A DNA stretch of 64,000 bases from Bacillus sp. SORGH_AS_0510 (GCF_030818775.1 NZ_JAUTAU010000001.1:3910001-3974000), one strand, 5' to 3'. Positions 1-10,110 are shown, counted from the stretch's first letter. A program made the numbers and translations. Notes: generated by a model from the letters alone, not told the origin.

Positions 1-655
1 CTATATCTGTAGTCTTGTCGACATCATACATGTCCACAATTGACTGCAGGTATTTCTCTGGCAGAGGATTCGAACGAGCAAAATCATAAATAGACCGGAC
101 AATATCTTGTAAGGCATCGTCACTCCGATCACTGGTAAACGAATCAACAAGGTTAAAGAAGGTTTCGTTCTCTTGTTTGCCGTATTCTACTTCAAAAAGC
201 TCATCCATGACTTCGTCCCGAATTAACTGTGCCTCTGTTTCATCTGCAATTCTAAAACCTGGGTCCACGTCGATTAAGTAATAATACTTACGGATTACCT
301 CCATACAAAAAGAATGGAGCGTTGAAATAGAGGCTTTATTTAACAAGCTTAGCTGCTTTCTTAAATGTCGAGAACTTGGATCCGCATCGATCGCTTTTTC
401 TAGAGCCTCGCCAATCCGGTGCCGCATTTCCGCCGCAGAAGCATTCGTAAACGTCACCACTAGTAATTCATCCACATTTATAGGGTCATCTGTTGAAAGA
501 ATCTTTTGAATGATTCTTTCAACAAGAACGGCTGTTTTTCCTGATCCGGCAGCAGCTGCAACGAGAATATCTTTATCCTTAGCCATGATAGCTTTCCACT
601 GTTCATCTGTCCACGTCACATCTGCTGGTTTTGGCGGGATAAAAGCATTACTCAT
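1..655 (-). CDS. addA: ATP-dependent helicase/nuclease AddA, N-terminal part (partial)
   Basis: Subunit of the AddAB helicase-nuclease that processes double-strand breaks to Chi-type sites for RecA. The frame is open from ATG at 655 to the window edge, giving about 218 N-terminal residues of a family protein of roughly 1,200. The UvrD-type Walker [12 protein letters not shown] is near residue 33, followed by [13 protein letters not shown] (helicase motif Ia) and STLHSFC. The start overlaps the 3' end of addB by 8 bases, so the two are translationally coupled. The C-terminal helicase and RecB-type nuclease domains lie outside the window. Identification is confident from motifs and context. Confidence 0.96.
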   Translation of the reverse strand, partial: MSNAFIPPKPADVTWTDEQWKAIMAKDKDILVAAAAGSGKTAVLVERIIQKILSTDDPINVDELLVVTFTNASAAEMRHRIGEALEKAIDADPSSRHLRKQLSLLNKASISTLHSFCMEVIRKYYYLIDVDPGFRIADETEAQLIRDEVMDELFEVEYGKQENETFFNLVDSFTSDRSDDALQDIVRSIYDFARSNPLPEKYLQSIVDMYDVDKTTDI

Positions 656-3600
656 TTTCACTCAACTCCTCTCTGATTCGTTCAAGAACCTTATCATTCG
701 ATAGCGGTGTAATCACTCGGTAAGGATTACTTTCGATGACTTCATCTAACTGACAGACTGATTTGAAAGGACAGAAAGTACACGCCTTTTTATCCTTCTG
801 TTTATACGGAGAAATCTCTACATGGCCATCAATAATGGCATTCCCTGATTTCTGATACAATGTCCGTACATAATTTCTTAAATCATTAAAATGCTCCATG
901 CTGGCTACTTTCGAACGCTTTGTTAGGTTTCCATCCTTCTTAATTCCTGCAGAGATAATGTGAGAATCACCTGTCTCCAGTGTTTGGTCCATCAGTTTAA
1001 TGGCTGTTTGATCACTTAACAATAGACCATTCATCTTAAACTTCTTCATGATTTCTGCTTCAATTTCATCCATTGTTAATAACTTCGTTGCATTAATAAG
1101 TGGATTATGAACATGAAAATAAAGGACACCTGCTGGACTTGCCTCCATCTCCACTAATTCTTTCGAGTAAGTCATAACTATATCCAAATAAGTAATCATT
1201 TGAAGGGAGAGACCGTAATATACATCACTCAAATGAACATCCTTTTCGCTCGATTTATAATCAATTACCCTTAAGAACACGTTATTGTCTTCGCTCTTTG
1301 CCTGGTCCACCCTATCAATTCGCCCTGCTAACTCCATTCTTTTCCCATTTTTCAACGGAAAGCTTAATGGTGGCAGCTCTGCGTTTGCTCCAAATCCTAA
1401 TTCTAATCCAATTGGGGAGAAGCCACTCACTTTTGCATGCTCACTTAACACAAGTGAAGCACGCGTAATAATTTGCTCTAACTTTCGCTTTATATAGTGA
1501 TGTCGCTCCGAACTCAACAAAATCTCGTTTTGTAATTTGGGAGCAATCGTGTTAACCGCTTCTTTGGACAATACCTCACATTGCTCTTTCGTTAACTGCG
1601 CCCATGAGATGTTTCGTGTATTGACAGTATCAGAAATATACTTAATAGCGGCATGAAACAGTTCTCCAATATCAGGCGCTTCTAAGCGGAAAATTTGTCT
1701 TTCTCGAAGCTTCAGACCATGCTGAGCAAAATGAGTAAAGGCACAACTATTAAACAATTCCATTCTCGAAACACTTGCCTGAATAGTATCACCATATAAT
1801 TCATCTGCCACTTGTTTAGAAAGCTGGACGGTTTGGTTTGTATAAAAGAGGCTTGAGAACACTTTTTTTGCCTTTTCTTTCCCGTTGCTCTCTAGATAGT
1901 AGTTATACACATCCCACCATAGCGCTGAAACGGGATAATTACGCTTACTCAACTGAAGTTGGGCTGTTAGGTACGATAACGTTGTAGTAAAGTTTGCTAC
2001 AAAGCTTAACTGCCCCTCTTCAGATAATTCCGCTGGATCAGTAACATAGTAATGTTCGTACGCTTCTGGAAACATATCTTTTATCCTCTTAATATATGAG
2101 GAGGCAATGAGGGCTTTTCCCTCATCATTTGCTAATGGATAGGTCACATAAAGCTCCTCAGATGGTGCCGTAAAAGCTTTATAGGCTAAAAAATTCTCAT
2201 CTAACAAGCGTGTTCTGCTGCTAGGTGCTACCTGAATTCCCGATGTTAGAAGCATTTCCCGATCTTCATCCGATAGGATGCCCTCGTCTGAAATTTTTGC
2301 TGGTAACACACCCTCATTCACACCAACCACAAAACAGACTTTGATATCCGTTAATCTTGATTTCTCTAAGTCTCCAATTAGCACTTGGTCCAGTGCTGGT
2401 GGAATCAGAGAAAAATGTAAAGATTCAAAACCAGATTCTAATATTGCCGCAAAGGACTTTAGTGCTACTGGCTCCTCACCCAAAATCTCATCATATTGAT
2501 CTAATAAATCAATAACCGCGTTCCACACCTGTTCGTGTTCCCGCATTTTTACCAGATTCCCTTTTTCCTCTGCTTCCCTTTTCCACTTTTCAAGTTTCTC
2601 AGGAATATCTAATTCTTCTAAAAACAAATAAATAGCTTCGCAAAGTTTGCGCCCTGTATCTGCTTTCTTCAATCGTCTAGAAAGGCGTAGCAGGGGTGCG
2701 GTTACCATTATCTTTAGTTCATTTAACTCCTGCTCTACTTTCCGTTCTGCATCTGTTTGTCCATTTTCTGACGACTCTAGCCCTCTAATTCTCCGAAAAC
2801 TCCAGCGATCCTTTTTGGTCCACTTACTTCCATTAATACCATAGGCTAGTACATAATTTTCAAGTCTATCCATCTTCTCACGCATTTTTATTGGGTCTTC
2901 CTGTAAGGGATAGATTAATTCCGTTTTAATGACCCTGAAAATAGATTCATAGCGCCAGTAACTGTTAATGACTTCTATCGTGGAGCGAATGAGTTCAATT
3001 AATGGATGATTTAACATTGTCCTTTTTTGGTCAATAAAATAAGGAATTTGATAATCTTCAAAAACCGGTTCAACTATTTCGTGATACTCACTGCCATTTC
3101 GAATTAATAAAGCTATTTCCTTATAACGGTATTTCTTTTCCATTACTAAACGGCGAATTTCTCTTGCAATCCCTTCAATTTCAGCTCGGCGATTGACCGC
3201 TTGGCAAATATTGATAGCTGCCTTCCCAGAATAGGGAATTGCAGGACGGGCATCAAAATGCTCTTCTAAATGACATAAGGACGGATGCTCCCACTTCTTT
3301 TGTTCATGAATGACTACTGGTTCGTCCATTTCTATCCCTTGAGACCTCGCTAAATCATAAATGGAATAACAGGTCTCACCTGATAAGCGAAATAAATCAA
3401 GCTCATCTGGTGCAGAATTTAATGACAAGTGATCTGTTGTTAGTGCGATGGAAACCTTTTGGCAATGTTTCATCAATTCTGTGAGCACTCGATATTCCTG
3501 CGGAGAAAAGCTATAGAATCCATCAATATAGATTTCTGCATCTCTCAAGTAGCTAGAAGCAGAAATTTTCTCTGAAAGAAGACGAAAATAATCCTCTGAA

Positions 3601-4145
3601 TCTATATATTTCCCAAATATTTCTTCTTCAAATTTTTGATAAATGATTTCCAAATCCATTAATTTATCGTGCAAGGCTTTAGAAGCAGTCGTTTCGCCAG
3701 ATTCGAACTGTGCTGGTCCTTGTAATAATTCCTCAGGACTTATGCAATAACGCTTAAATTCAATAATCATCTGCTCTAGCTGCTGAACAAAGCCTGTCTT
3801 ATCTGCAGCCCGTTGGAAGAGCTTCAATTGCTCTTTTTGTTCATCAATTATTTTTCGGATTAACATATTAATCCCGACATTGCTTAAATGCACACGGCTT
3901 ATTCCACCCGTTTCCTGAAGTATTCTCCAAGCTAAACGGGAAAAACTAAATACCTGTGCCCGGATCATCCCTCCTAGCATTGGGTCAGTTGCCAAGCGGT
4001 ATTCAGACAGGAATGTCATTTGATCAGGTACAATATATATAATGGGTTTTCCCTCTGGTTGGTTGATTAGCCGAGTTCGGATTTCATCAAGAAACATAGC
4101 CGTTTTGCCACTTCCTGATCGTCCAATTACCATTCTTAATGACAT
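648..4145 (-). CDS. addB: ATP-dependent helicase/nuclease AddB
   Basis: Second subunit of AddAB. It is 1,165 residues, the usual Bacillus length. A Walker [11 protein letters not shown] sits at residues 8-17. The C-terminal RecB-like nuclease carries the four cysteines of the iron-sulfur staple: one at about 801 (FNSCAFTHF) and three at 1122, 1125 and 1131 ([10 protein letters not shown]). The nuclease motif [10 protein letters not shown] is present. ATG at 4145 has a GAGG site seven bases upstream. It is first in an addB-addA operon with an 8-base overlap. Nothing looks broken. Confidence 0.97.
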   Translation of the reverse strand: MSLRMVIGRSGSGKTAMFLDEIRTRLINQPEGKPIIYIVPDQMTFLSEYRLATDPMLGGMIRAQVFSFSRLAWRILQETGGISRVHLSNVGINMLIRKIIDEQKEQLKLFQRAADKTGFVQQLEQMIIEFKRYCISPEELLQGPAQFESGETTASKALHDKLMDLEIIYQKFEEEIFGKYIDSEDYFRLLSEKISASSYLRDAEIYIDGFYSFSPQEYRVLTELMKHCQKVSIALTTDHLSLNSAPDELDLFRLSGETCYSIYDLARSQGIEMDEPVVIHEQKKWEHPSLCHLEEHFDARPAIPYSGKAAINICQAVNRRAEIEGIAREIRRLVMEKKYRYKEIALLIRNGSEYHEIVEPVFEDYQIPYFIDQKRTMLNHPLIELIRSTIEVINSYWRYESIFRVIKTELIYPLQEDPIKMREKMDRLENYVLAYGINGSKWTKKDRWSFRRIRGLESSENGQTDAERKVEQELNELKIMVTAPLLRLSRRLKKADTGRKLCEAIYLFLEELDIPEKLEKWKREAEEKGNLVKMREHEQVWNAVIDLLDQYDEILGEEPVALKSFAAILESGFESLHFSLIPPALDQVLIGDLEKSRLTDIKVCFVVGVNEGVLPAKISDEGILSDEDREMLLTSGIQVAPSSRTRLLDENFLAYKAFTAPSEELYVTYPLANDEGKALIASSYIKRIKDMFPEAYEHYYVTDPAELSEEGQLSFVANFTTTLSYLTAQLQLSKRNYPVSALWWDVYNYYLESNGKEKAKKVFSSLFYTNQTVQLSKQVADELYGDTIQASVSRMELFNSCAFTHFAQHGLKLRERQIFRLEAPDIGELFHAAIKYISDTVNTRNISWAQLTKEQCEVLSKEAVNTIAPKLQNEILLSSERHHYIKRKLEQIITRASLVLSEHAKVSGFSPIGLELGFGANAELPPLSFPLKNGKRMELAGRIDRVDQAKSEDNNVFLRVIDYKSSEKDVHLSDVYYGLSLQMITYLDIVMTYSKELVEMEASPAGVLYFHVHNPLINATKLLTMDEIEAEIMKKFKMNGLLLSDQTAIKLMDQTLETGDSHIISAGIKKDGNLTKRSKVASMEHFNDLRNYVRTLYQKSGNAIIDGHVEISPYKQKDKKACTFCPFKSVCQLDEVIESNPYRVITPLSNDKVLERIREELSENE

Positions 4146-4264
4146 ACGCTAACCTCATTTCCTATAAACTGTCAATAATTCTATCTCTCATTTTATCATA
4201 AAAATAAGTACAAATGTTTGTATGAGTTTCCTCGATTAAAACCATAAATGGTATTATCTTCTCA

Positions 4265-4293
4265 TAAAAAAGAACACGATTTTTTCAATCGTG
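4265..4293 (-). terminator. Rho-independent terminator after lepB
   Basis: A 7-bp stem (CACGATT/AATCGTG, 4275-4293) is followed on the minus strand by TTCTTTTTT. It lies about 20 bases past the lepB stop and separates that operon from addB. Confidence 0.8.
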
Positions 4294-4313
4294 CCTGTGT
4301 CCGTTTAAAATTA

Positions 4314-4868
4314 TTAAAAATGAACATCCATTTCATTTAATGGCCAGTAGCGTAAATCGACTTTTCCTACCACCTGGTTGGTGGAAATAAAACCGAATTG
4401 ACGACTATCCCAGCTCCCCAACCGGTTATCACCAAGTACAAATAATTTACCTTCAGGTACTGTATTTTCACCCGTAATTTCTTTTAAGCTAAAATCCCCT
4501 GTTATTTTTAAACCAGGCGACTTTTGTTTATAGACATTTAAAAAAGGTTCTTCGTATTTATGCCCATTAACATATAATTGGTCATTACGATACTCTATTT
4601 TATCACCTGGAAGTCCTATGATTCTTTTAACAAAATCTTCTTTGGCATTGGCATGAAAAACAATGACATCAAAACGATTTAATTCCCCTACTTGATACCC
4701 GAGTTTATTCACCACAAGTTTGTTTCCATCTTGGAGTGTGGGCATCATGGATTCACCTTCAACAATATAATTTGAGAAGAAAAATGTACGAATAAATGCA
4801 AAGATAATAATACCAATTGCAAAGGCTTTAACCCATTCCATTCCTTCCTTTTTCCATTCAATTTTCAT
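4314..4868 (-). CDS. lepB: Type I signal peptidase (S26)
   Basis: Membrane-anchored peptidase that cleaves signal peptides from exported proteins. It is 184 residues with one N-terminal membrane segment (about 14-30). The catalytic serine is S40 in EGESMMPTL, the general-base lysine is K81 in DFVKRIIGLPGDK, and the conserved box GDNRLGSWDSRQFG follows. I start at ATG 4868, which has AAGGAGG seven bases upstream; an upstream in-frame start at 4916 lacks a good site. The start overlaps the end of the TVP38 gene by 11 bases, as in the yhjE-sipV pair of B. subtilis. It is last in a three-gene operon. Confidence 0.95.
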   Translation of the reverse strand: MKIEWKKEGMEWVKAFAIGIIIFAFIRTFFFSNYIVEGESMMPTLQDGNKLVVNKLGYQVGELNRFDVIVFHANAKEDFVKRIIGLPGDKIEYRNDQLYVNGHKYEEPFLNVYKQKSPGLKITGDFSLKEITGENTVPEGKLFVLGDNRLGSWDSRQFGFISTNQVVGKVDLRYWPLNEMDVHF

Positions 4869-5523
4869 TATAACTCCTCCTTTTCTCCAACTTCTTATCT
4901 CTATATAATTCTTCATTATGGTCAGTTTCTGTACTCTTATTCAATCTACCTTCAATTCTTTTTCCTACATACCATAGAATGAAAATAACAAGTAAAACGG
5001 TGACCGTGCGAAAAGGTTTAGTTATTAACGAATGAATATCATATCCAATATAACTAATCGTAAAAATCATTACCATCTTCCCAATGCAAACCGCAAGCAT
5101 ATATTGAGCTGTGCTAATTTTTGAAAGACCAGCAACAATATTTACGACTGCCGATGGAGTAAATGGAAAACAAAGGAGTAGAAAAAGGGGACCAAATCCA
5201 TGCTGATCCACCCAATCCATAAGTTTACGCACCTTTGGATGTCTTGGTAAAAAAGATAACAATCGTTTTTGCCCGTACTTTCTGATTAGTAAAAATACCA
5301 ATAGTGCTCCAATACAAGTGCCAATCCATGAATATAAAAACCCTAACCAAAGCCCAAAAGCACTGGCATTAGCCATAACAAATAGAAATAAAGGGAGAAA
5401 CGGAAGAAAGGCTTCGATTATCGTCAGACCAATACCTGGCAATGGACCGAGGGCTCGATACTCCTGTATTAGACTCATAATATTTTCAAGCGTAAACCAA
5501 GCTTTCAATGCATCAAAGTCCAT
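4858..5523 (-). CDS. TVP38/TMEM64 family membrane protein (YhjE-like)
   Basis: A 221-residue polytopic membrane protein of the SNARE-associated/VTT (DedA-related) family. About five hydrophobic segments are visible, with the family signature around FPFTPSAVVNIVAGLSKI (about residues 118-136). These proteins are linked to lipid or phospholipid movement across membranes, but the substrate here is unknown. The charged C-terminus (SYNEN) overlaps the lepB start. ATG at 5523 has AAAGGAGAG upstream. Function is inferred from family only. Confidence 0.85.
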   Translation of the reverse strand: MDFDALKAWFTLENIMSLIQEYRALGPLPGIGLTIIEAFLPFLPLFLFVMANASAFGLWLGFLYSWIGTCIGALLVFLLIRKYGQKRLLSFLPRHPKVRKLMDWVDQHGFGPLFLLLCFPFTPSAVVNIVAGLSKISTAQYMLAVCIGKMVMIFTISYIGYDIHSLITKPFRTVTVLLVIFILWYVGKRIEGRLNKSTETDHNEELYRDKKLEKRRSYNEN

Positions 5524-5550
5524 CCGTTCTCTCCTTTATCTTTTGTCCTT

Positions 5551-6492
5551 TTAGTGAGTTATGAATTGATGAAGTGCCTCTTTATTCTTTTCTACATCAA
5601 TATCCAAAACAGCTCCCTCACCCTTAATTCGCGGTTCAGTAAAGCTATTTTCTATTGGTATTCGTAACGTAGTTACATTTCCTCTTTTATCAGAGAAGAA
5701 GTCTTTTGCCATAAATAACATGTCAGATGTGTCCATATTCGTCTTCACATATGGTGTGACAACACCAATCAGTTTTGGCAGCTTCGTAATAGTTTGAAAT
5801 CCACTTAATTGATTTCCAATTGCATTAACAACCTTTTGTTGACGTTCCACACGTCCAAAATCTCCGATTGCATCATGACGAAACCGAACATATCCAAGAA
5901 GTTGTGTACCATTTAATCTTTGTAACCCTGGTTCTAACGTTACATCAATATTCGCAGACATCTTCTTCTCTACATCGATTTCTACTCCATTTGGAAAAGC
6001 TTCATCAATCAACTGGACAAAGCCTTGAAAATCAACAATAGCGTAATATTGCAGGTCAATATCAAAGTTTTGTTTTATGGTTTGCCTCATTAACTCTGGA
6101 CCACCGCGTGAGAAAGCCGAATTTATTTTATGTTTACCATGGCCTGGAATTTCAACGTAACTATCTCTCATAATGGAAGTTAGTTTAAACGTTCCCTTAT
6201 CCTCATTGTAGTGTACAATCATAATCGTATCTGCCCGAGACTTTTCTTTCCCTCTGGCATCGCTACCGAGCAATAAAATATTCGTATCCCCATACTGATC
6301 CTTCTGTCCTTCAAATGTATACACTTCTTCAGGTTCTTGCTTGTCTTTATTTATTTTCTTTAATGATTGATTCATACCCTGTTTGTATTGAAAATATGCA
6401 TAACCCACTCCTGCTCCAACTAAAAGTAACAATACAAGCAATATGGACGTCCATCTTCTCTTTTTCTTATGTTGATGTTTATCTGCTCTCAT
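5551..6492 (-). CDS. LytR-CpsA-Psr (LCP) family glycopolymer transferase
   Basis: LCP enzymes attach wall teichoic acid or other lipid-linked glycopolymers to peptidoglycan outside the membrane. The 313-residue protein has a lysine/arginine-rich cytoplasmic start, one membrane anchor (about 13-32) and an extracellular LCP domain with ADTIMIVHYN, SIMRDSYVEIPG and NSAFSRGGPELM, plus FRHDAIGDFGRVERQQ. ATG 6492 has GGGTGG upstream and is preferred over an in-frame start at 6528. It is first in the operon, 27 bases before the TVP38 gene. Which of TagT/U/V it resembles cannot be told by eye. Confidence 0.92.
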   Translation of the reverse strand: MRADKHQHKKKRRWTSILLVLLLLVGAGVGYAYFQYKQGMNQSLKKINKDKQEPEEVYTFEGQKDQYGDTNILLLGSDARGKEKSRADTIMIVHYNEDKGTFKLTSIMRDSYVEIPGHGKHKINSAFSRGGPELMRQTIKQNFDIDLQYYAIVDFQGFVQLIDEAFPNGVEIDVEKKMSANIDVTLEPGLQRLNGTQLLGYVRFRHDAIGDFGRVERQQKVVNAIGNQLSGFQTITKLPKLIGVVTPYVKTNMDTSDMLFMAKDFFSDKRGNVTTLRIPIENSFTEPRIKGEGAVLDIDVEKNKEALHQFITH

Positions 6493-6647
6493 ACATTTAC
6501 CACCCATTCGTCCATGTTTTATCTTCATCCTTATATTTGACTCATATTTCTATTTTTAGGTTACTTCATTTAATTCATTTTCCCCTATCAGATATCCTTC
6601 TATTAATAAAAACTTTCTCATAAAACCGGCGAAATTTGCAACAAAGA

Positions 6648-6669
6648 AAGCTCGCCAAATGACGAGCTT
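6648..6669. repeat. Inverted repeat between divergent genes
   Basis: Perfect 7-bp arms AAGCTCG/CGAGCTT with an 8-base loop, between the divergently read LCP gene and the YhjD-like gene. No strong T-run follows on either strand, so an operator or an mRNA hairpin is as likely as a terminator. Confidence 0.4.
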
Positions 6670-6764
6670 GTAAAGAAATAAAGTTATGTTGCATTTATTA
6701 GTGCTTTTTCGTAAAATGAATTAGAACGTTTGTTCTCATTTTGTTGAAAGGTGTGGAGCATCGA

Positions 6765-7130
6765 ATGACTCGAATTCCAGAGGATGATCGTGACATAATG
6801 GAAAAAGCTATCTACTTACCAATGGTTCTTATTATTCTAAATCGTGATTTATCAGTTGTAGAGAAAAGTCCCTTTAAGTTAAAGAAACCTTATTTGGACT
6901 TAATTGAAGAAACAATGAAGGAAATTCAAAGGGAATTGGCTGAGGTAAAACAATATATGAAGAAGAATAAACTCCAAGTCATTGAAACCAAACGGGACGA
7001 CGCTTTTACGATGTACATGTTTATTTATAAAGGCTATGAGGAAAATCATAATTACTTTAACCCTAGAATTCGAAATAAGGTACAAGAATTAATGGAATCC
7101 TACTTACAAAAAAAACATCTGTCCCGTTAA
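6765..7130 (+). CDS. YhjD-like conserved hypothetical protein
   Basis: A soluble, charged 121-residue protein starting MTRIPEDDRDIMEKAIYLP. It resembles B. subtilis YhjD, a small protein of unknown function associated with sporulation (recollection). Helix-rich with no membrane segment, cysteine motif or known catalytic signature. ATG at 6765 has AGGTG about nine bases upstream; an in-frame start at 6741 has none. It is convergent with comK, with 19 bases between the stops and no clear terminator there. Confidence 0.75.
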   Translation: MTRIPEDDRDIMEKAIYLPMVLIILNRDLSVVEKSPFKLKKPYLDLIEETMKEIQRELAEVKQYMKKNKLQVIETKRDDAFTMYMFIYKGYEENHNYFNPRIRNKVQELMESYLQKKHLSR

Positions 7131-7149
7131 TAAATAATGATGGCAATAC

Positions 7150-7731
7150 TTATTTCGGGTTATGGTCTTTTTCACGCTCTATATATTCTCTAGAGGTTTC
7201 TGACGCCTTCATTTTTTTGGGTCTGTTAATTAAATATAATGTCTTCTTTTTCCCTTTTCGCTCAATTCTTTGTAATAGTTTGGCTCTAAATAGAGCGGTT
7301 CTTTGCATCTGATTGCGAAATGTAGTAAAAGGGATATTGAATACAACGGTTTGTTTATTCGAGAATAAAACTTCAATTTGCTGACTTGATATTTTTGAAT
7401 AATCTTCAACATGTAATAATGAAATCCAAATACACTCAGGATTTTCGGGTGAGGATGTAGGGAAAACGAAGATGTCTAAACTCGGTTCAATAGCAATGGG
7501 CGCTTTACGCGTAAAGCCCATCATTTCTTTAGCTGCTTCTCTTCTAGCATTGTAATTAGAACCAAAATAAATGCAGCTATGTTTGATAATGTCTTGTGGT
7601 TTAAAAGGAAACAAGTATTTATCATCAGTCTCACCGATCTGTGAATATAATTTACTACCATATTCCACGGGTCGTATATACATGGTGAATACGTTAAACT
7701 CATATGCTTCGCTAAACTTTTTTTTCTTCAA
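7150..7731 (-). CDS. comK: Competence transcription factor ComK
   Basis: Master activator of late competence genes. The 193-residue protein matches the family length. Conserved stretches are IKHSCIYFGSNYNARR, DIFVFPTSSPENPECIWIS and FRNQMQRTALFRAKLL. The best start is TTG at 7731, nine bases after AGGAG; a TTG at 7740 would abut the ribosome site. The neighbouring IDEAL-domain gene is divergent, as yhzC is beside comK in B. subtilis. I could not find a convincing AAAA-N5-TTTT ComK box in the 190-base divergent region, so autoregulation is not shown by the sequence. Confidence 0.93.
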   Translation of the reverse strand: MKKKKFSEAYEFNVFTMYIRPVEYGSKLYSQIGETDDKYLFPFKPQDIIKHSCIYFGSNYNARREAAKEMMGFTRKAPIAIEPSLDIFVFPTSSPENPECIWISLLHVEDYSKISSQQIEVLFSNKQTVVFNIPFTTFRNQMQRTALFRAKLLQRIERKGKKKTLYLINRPKKMKASETSREYIEREKDHNPK

Positions 7732-7921
7732 TCCATCCAACTCCTACATTAGCATTGACCATATCTTACCACTTTCGACAAATAATTCCTTAGATTATTG
7801 AAATTATTGCTAAATTGTTCACATTTTGTCAATTATATAATATTTTTTCAGAAAATTAAAAAAGTATTGATAATAATAAAAAAACTCCATATAATAGAAA
7901 AAAGCATCAGAGGTGATTTTC

Positions 7922-8158
7922 ATGGATGAAAAATCTTACACAGATTTAATGAAACTTGGTGCCATGAAACGCAGTAAGATGAAAGAGGGCTTTGTTCAGG
8001 ATTTATACATCGACATGCTCTTATCTGAAATCCAGCTAACAATGGAAAAGGAAAAATTGTTGAGAAAAATTGACGGGGCCATTGACAGGCGAGACAGACG
8101 ATCCTTTCTCCTTCTAACCGGACAGCTCAAGGAAATTAACAAACGATTTGGAACCTAA
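7922..8158 (+). CDS. IDEAL-domain protein (YhzC-like)
   Basis: Small 78-residue protein with the IDEAL domain seen in YpiB-type Bacillus proteins: DMLLSEIQLTMEKEKLL then IDGAIDRRDRRSFLLLT (about 38-70). The role is unknown; such domains are thought to mediate protein contacts. Start ATG 7922 has AGAGGTG seven bases upstream; the earlier GTG at 7913 lies inside that site. It is divergent from comK and closed by a strong terminator. Confidence 0.8.
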   Translation: MDEKSYTDLMKLGAMKRSKMKEGFVQDLYIDMLLSEIQLTMEKEKLLRKIDGAIDRRDRRSFLLLTGQLKEINKRFGT

Positions 8159-8170
8159 ATAACGCTTAAT

Positions 8171-8200
8171 AAACCGTCAAAATATGACGGTTTTTTGTTT
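8171..8200 (+). terminator. Terminator after the IDEAL-domain gene
   Basis: Perfect 9-bp stem AAACCGTCA/TGACGGTTT with a 5-base loop and a T-run from 8191, 12 bases past the stop. Confidence 0.92.
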
Positions 8201-8201
8201 T

Positions 8202-8385
8202 GGCTGTGTTAAAGAACAGTGTTGGTTTATACCACCTGTTGATTGGAGCGGAAGGCACGAAGACTCCTGTGGGAGTATGGTTCAGGGGAGACCCCGCAGG
8301 CGCGTTTCTCCGAGGAGGCTCGCCGAAACACCCACGGAAAGCGAAGTGCCTGGAGCGGAAATCAACAGACAATTTCAACAGAGCC
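8202..8385 (+). repeat. Dispersed 184-bp structured repeat, copy 1
   Basis: The sequence runs from GGCTGTGTT to AACAGAGCC. It contains nested inverted repeats: CTGTTGATT/AATCAACAG outside, then GGCAC/GTGCC, with inner hairpins ACTCC-TGT-GGAGT, GGGG-AGA-CCCC and CTCC-GA-GGAG. GGAGCGGAA appears twice as a direct repeat. It is much richer in G+C than its surroundings and has no convincing gene. A closely similar copy in the opposite orientation is at 48223-48405. I recall related sequences as common in Bacillaceae genomes, but cannot search here. Confidence 0.88.
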
Positions 8386-8394
8386 TTTGTTTTA

Positions 8395-8426
8395 TAAAAA
8401 TGAGGCTGACGACATAGTCTTCAGCC
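8395..8426 (-). terminator. Terminator after the M48 protease gene
   Basis: A 10-bp stem with one mismatch (GGCTGACGAC at 8404-8413 and GTCTTCAGCC at 8417-8426, loop ATA), followed on the minus strand by TCATTTTTAT. It lies ten bases past the stop. Confidence 0.8.
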
Positions 8427-8435
8427 CCATACTTG

Positions 8436-9707
8436 TTATTGATTTTTCTGCTTAATTTCGTATTCCTCCAACATCGAAATCCGATCGAGCATGGAAGGAT
8501 GAGTATAACGGAAAAGCTTTACTAATAACGGAGGGTTTACTTGACTTAATCCGGAACGGCTTAATTCCTGAAACGAAGTAATCGCAGCCTCTGGATTTTT
8601 TGTCATCTCAATCGCATATTTGTCTGCACGTGTTTCCTGATAACGGGATGCAAAATTGGTAAACGGACTCGCCGCAAACAAAAGCATAGACAAAATCATA
8701 AGAAATAAAGGAAGGGACCGTATATCTGCCACATCCGTTATTTTTAGTTCCTTTCCCCAGCGCACAGTTGCCCAGTTCATTAACCTGTACGTCAAATATA
8801 GTCCCAGCAGGGATAGAAGCAAGTAACCACCGATGCCAAAGTAAATATGCTTTTCGACATAATGACACATTTCATGCGCCATGATAAAAAGGATTTGATT
8901 ATCATTTAATCGATTTAACGTAGTATCCCAAAGGACAATCCTAGCATTAGAACCAATCCCAGTAACATAGGCATTTAATGAATTTGTTTTTTCCGCCATA
9001 TTCACTTCAAAAACATGTCGTGCAGGAATGTCAGCCTTCTCAGCTAGAGTCAAAATCTTCGTTTCCAATTGCTTATTTTGCAAGGGATAAAAATCATTGT
9101 ATAGCGGGTCAATGACGACTGGTTGTAGAAACATCATAAATAAAGTAAAAGGGACTGATAACAGCCAGCCATATAGCCACCAGCGTTTTTTGCTTTTTTT
9201 CATGAGCCAATATAGAACAGGGACAATAATCAACCAAGTCCCATAATTAAGCCAAAAATCAATAAGCTCATCCTTCATCCAGGACGGGAAGGATTGAGTA
9301 GAAATATTGTATGTTTTGGATAAATTATAGCTAATATAGCTTAAAGGAAACGTGGCTAAAAAGGCAAAAAAAGATAACCAAATTAAATAGATTGCCGTTT
9401 GCAGAAATTTGTACTTAGAAGAGCTTTCAGCCCAGCGTTTAAAGGCCTTAGAAAAGCCAAATAGTAAAATTAAGAAATAAAACAACCATTCAAGTGGTGT
9501 TGATAAAAAAAACAATAGATTTCTAATTTTTGAATACTCTTCACTTAGCATGAGCTCTCGTCCATTTAAAAATGTAGAAGGGTCCGCTTTTGATCCTTCA
9601 TATTCAAAGGGTAGCTTCGTATCCGCAAAGTAAAATAAGTACCAATAAAAAAACAACCCGTAAAGACAAAAGGCCAATACCGCATAGACCCCCATTTTCC
9701 TTACCAT
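8436..9707 (-). CDS. M48 family (STE24/CAAX-type) zinc metalloprotease, YhfN-like
   Basis: Integral-membrane zinc protease of 423 residues. The HEMCH metal site (MAHEMCHYVEKH) is preceded by the STE24-type stretch NSLNAYVTGIGSNARIV, and the third ligand lies in ETRADKYAIEM. At least six membrane segments surround the catalytic domain. ATG 9707 has AAAGGAGG upstream; the frame opens earlier to 9836 but without a ribosome site. Length matches B. subtilis YhfN (about 426). The physiological substrate is unknown; CAAX prenylation is not expected in bacteria, so a role in membrane-protein quality control is inference. Confidence 0.92.
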   Translation of the reverse strand: MVRKMGVYAVLAFCLYGLFFYWYLFYFADTKLPFEYEGSKADPSTFLNGRELMLSEEYSKIRNLLFFLSTPLEWLFYFLILLFGFSKAFKRWAESSSKYKFLQTAIYLIWLSFFAFLATFPLSYISYNLSKTYNISTQSFPSWMKDELIDFWLNYGTWLIIVPVLYWLMKKSKKRWWLYGWLLSVPFTLFMMFLQPVVIDPLYNDFYPLQNKQLETKILTLAEKADIPARHVFEVNMAEKTNSLNAYVTGIGSNARIVLWDTTLNRLNDNQILFIMAHEMCHYVEKHIYFGIGGYLLLSLLGLYLTYRLMNWATVRWGKELKITDVADIRSLPLFLMILSMLLFAASPFTNFASRYQETRADKYAIEMTKNPEAAITSFQELSRSGLSQVNPPLLVKLFRYTHPSMLDRISMLEEYEIKQKNQ

Positions 9708-9776
9708 CGATTTGTCCTCCTTTGTGTACAGCCTCTCTATAATTAGTTTAGTACAAACTATCCTTTTTAGAACCAA

Positions 9777-9803
9777 TAAAAAAAGCCAGTACAAGACCGG
9801 CTT
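9777..9803 (-). terminator. Terminator overlapping the azlD stop
   Basis: An 8-bp stem (AAGCCAGT/ACCGGCTT, one G-U pair, 9783-9803) followed on the minus strand by a T7 run. The azlD stop codon (9802-9804) lies in the stem. Confidence 0.82.
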
Positions 9804-10110
9804 ACAGCAAATAAGAATATAGAGCAAGGACGGCAATAGAACTAATTACAACAACAATGACGTTCGCTCCTAAAAATGCAGCTAAGAATGCTGCTGCAGC
9901 TCCCCATATGCCGTACCAAATATCTCCCTCCTGTATAAGAAGGATAGCGGGAAAAATTAACGCACCCAAAGTAGCATACGGAACATTTTTTAATACCCCT
10001 TGCACAAACGACGGAAGTTCTTTCCCTTTAAATAAAACAAAAGGAAGCATCCGAGGAATATAAGTGACGACACCCATACCAATAATCATCCAAATGATTT
10101 CACTTTTCAT
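9802..10110 (-). CDS. azlD: Branched-chain amino acid exporter small subunit AzlD
   Basis: A 102-residue membrane protein with about four hydrophobic segments and the AzlD-family start MKSEIIWMIIGMGVVTYIPRMLP. With AzlC it exports branched-chain amino acids or their toxic analogues. ATG 10110 has GGGGTG eight bases upstream; the alternative GTG at 10119 falls within that site. It overlaps the azlC 3' end by 11 bases, so the two are coupled. The stop lies within its terminator. Confidence 0.9.
   Translation of the reverse strand: MKSEIIWMIIGMGVVTYIPRMLPFVLFKGKELPSFVQGVLKNVPYATLGALIFPAILLIQEGDIWYGIWGAAAAFLAAFLGANVIVVVISSIAVLALYSYLL

Noticed and set aside
7741..7921. ComK-box (AAAA-N5-TTTT) autoregulatory site
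   Set aside because: The divergent region is A/T-rich, but no pair of boxes with correct internal spacing was found.
8166..8455. Four overlapping reading frames of 65-77 codons on both strands
   Set aside because: They all lie in the dispersed structured repeat, have no ribosome sites and exist because the element is G+C-rich.
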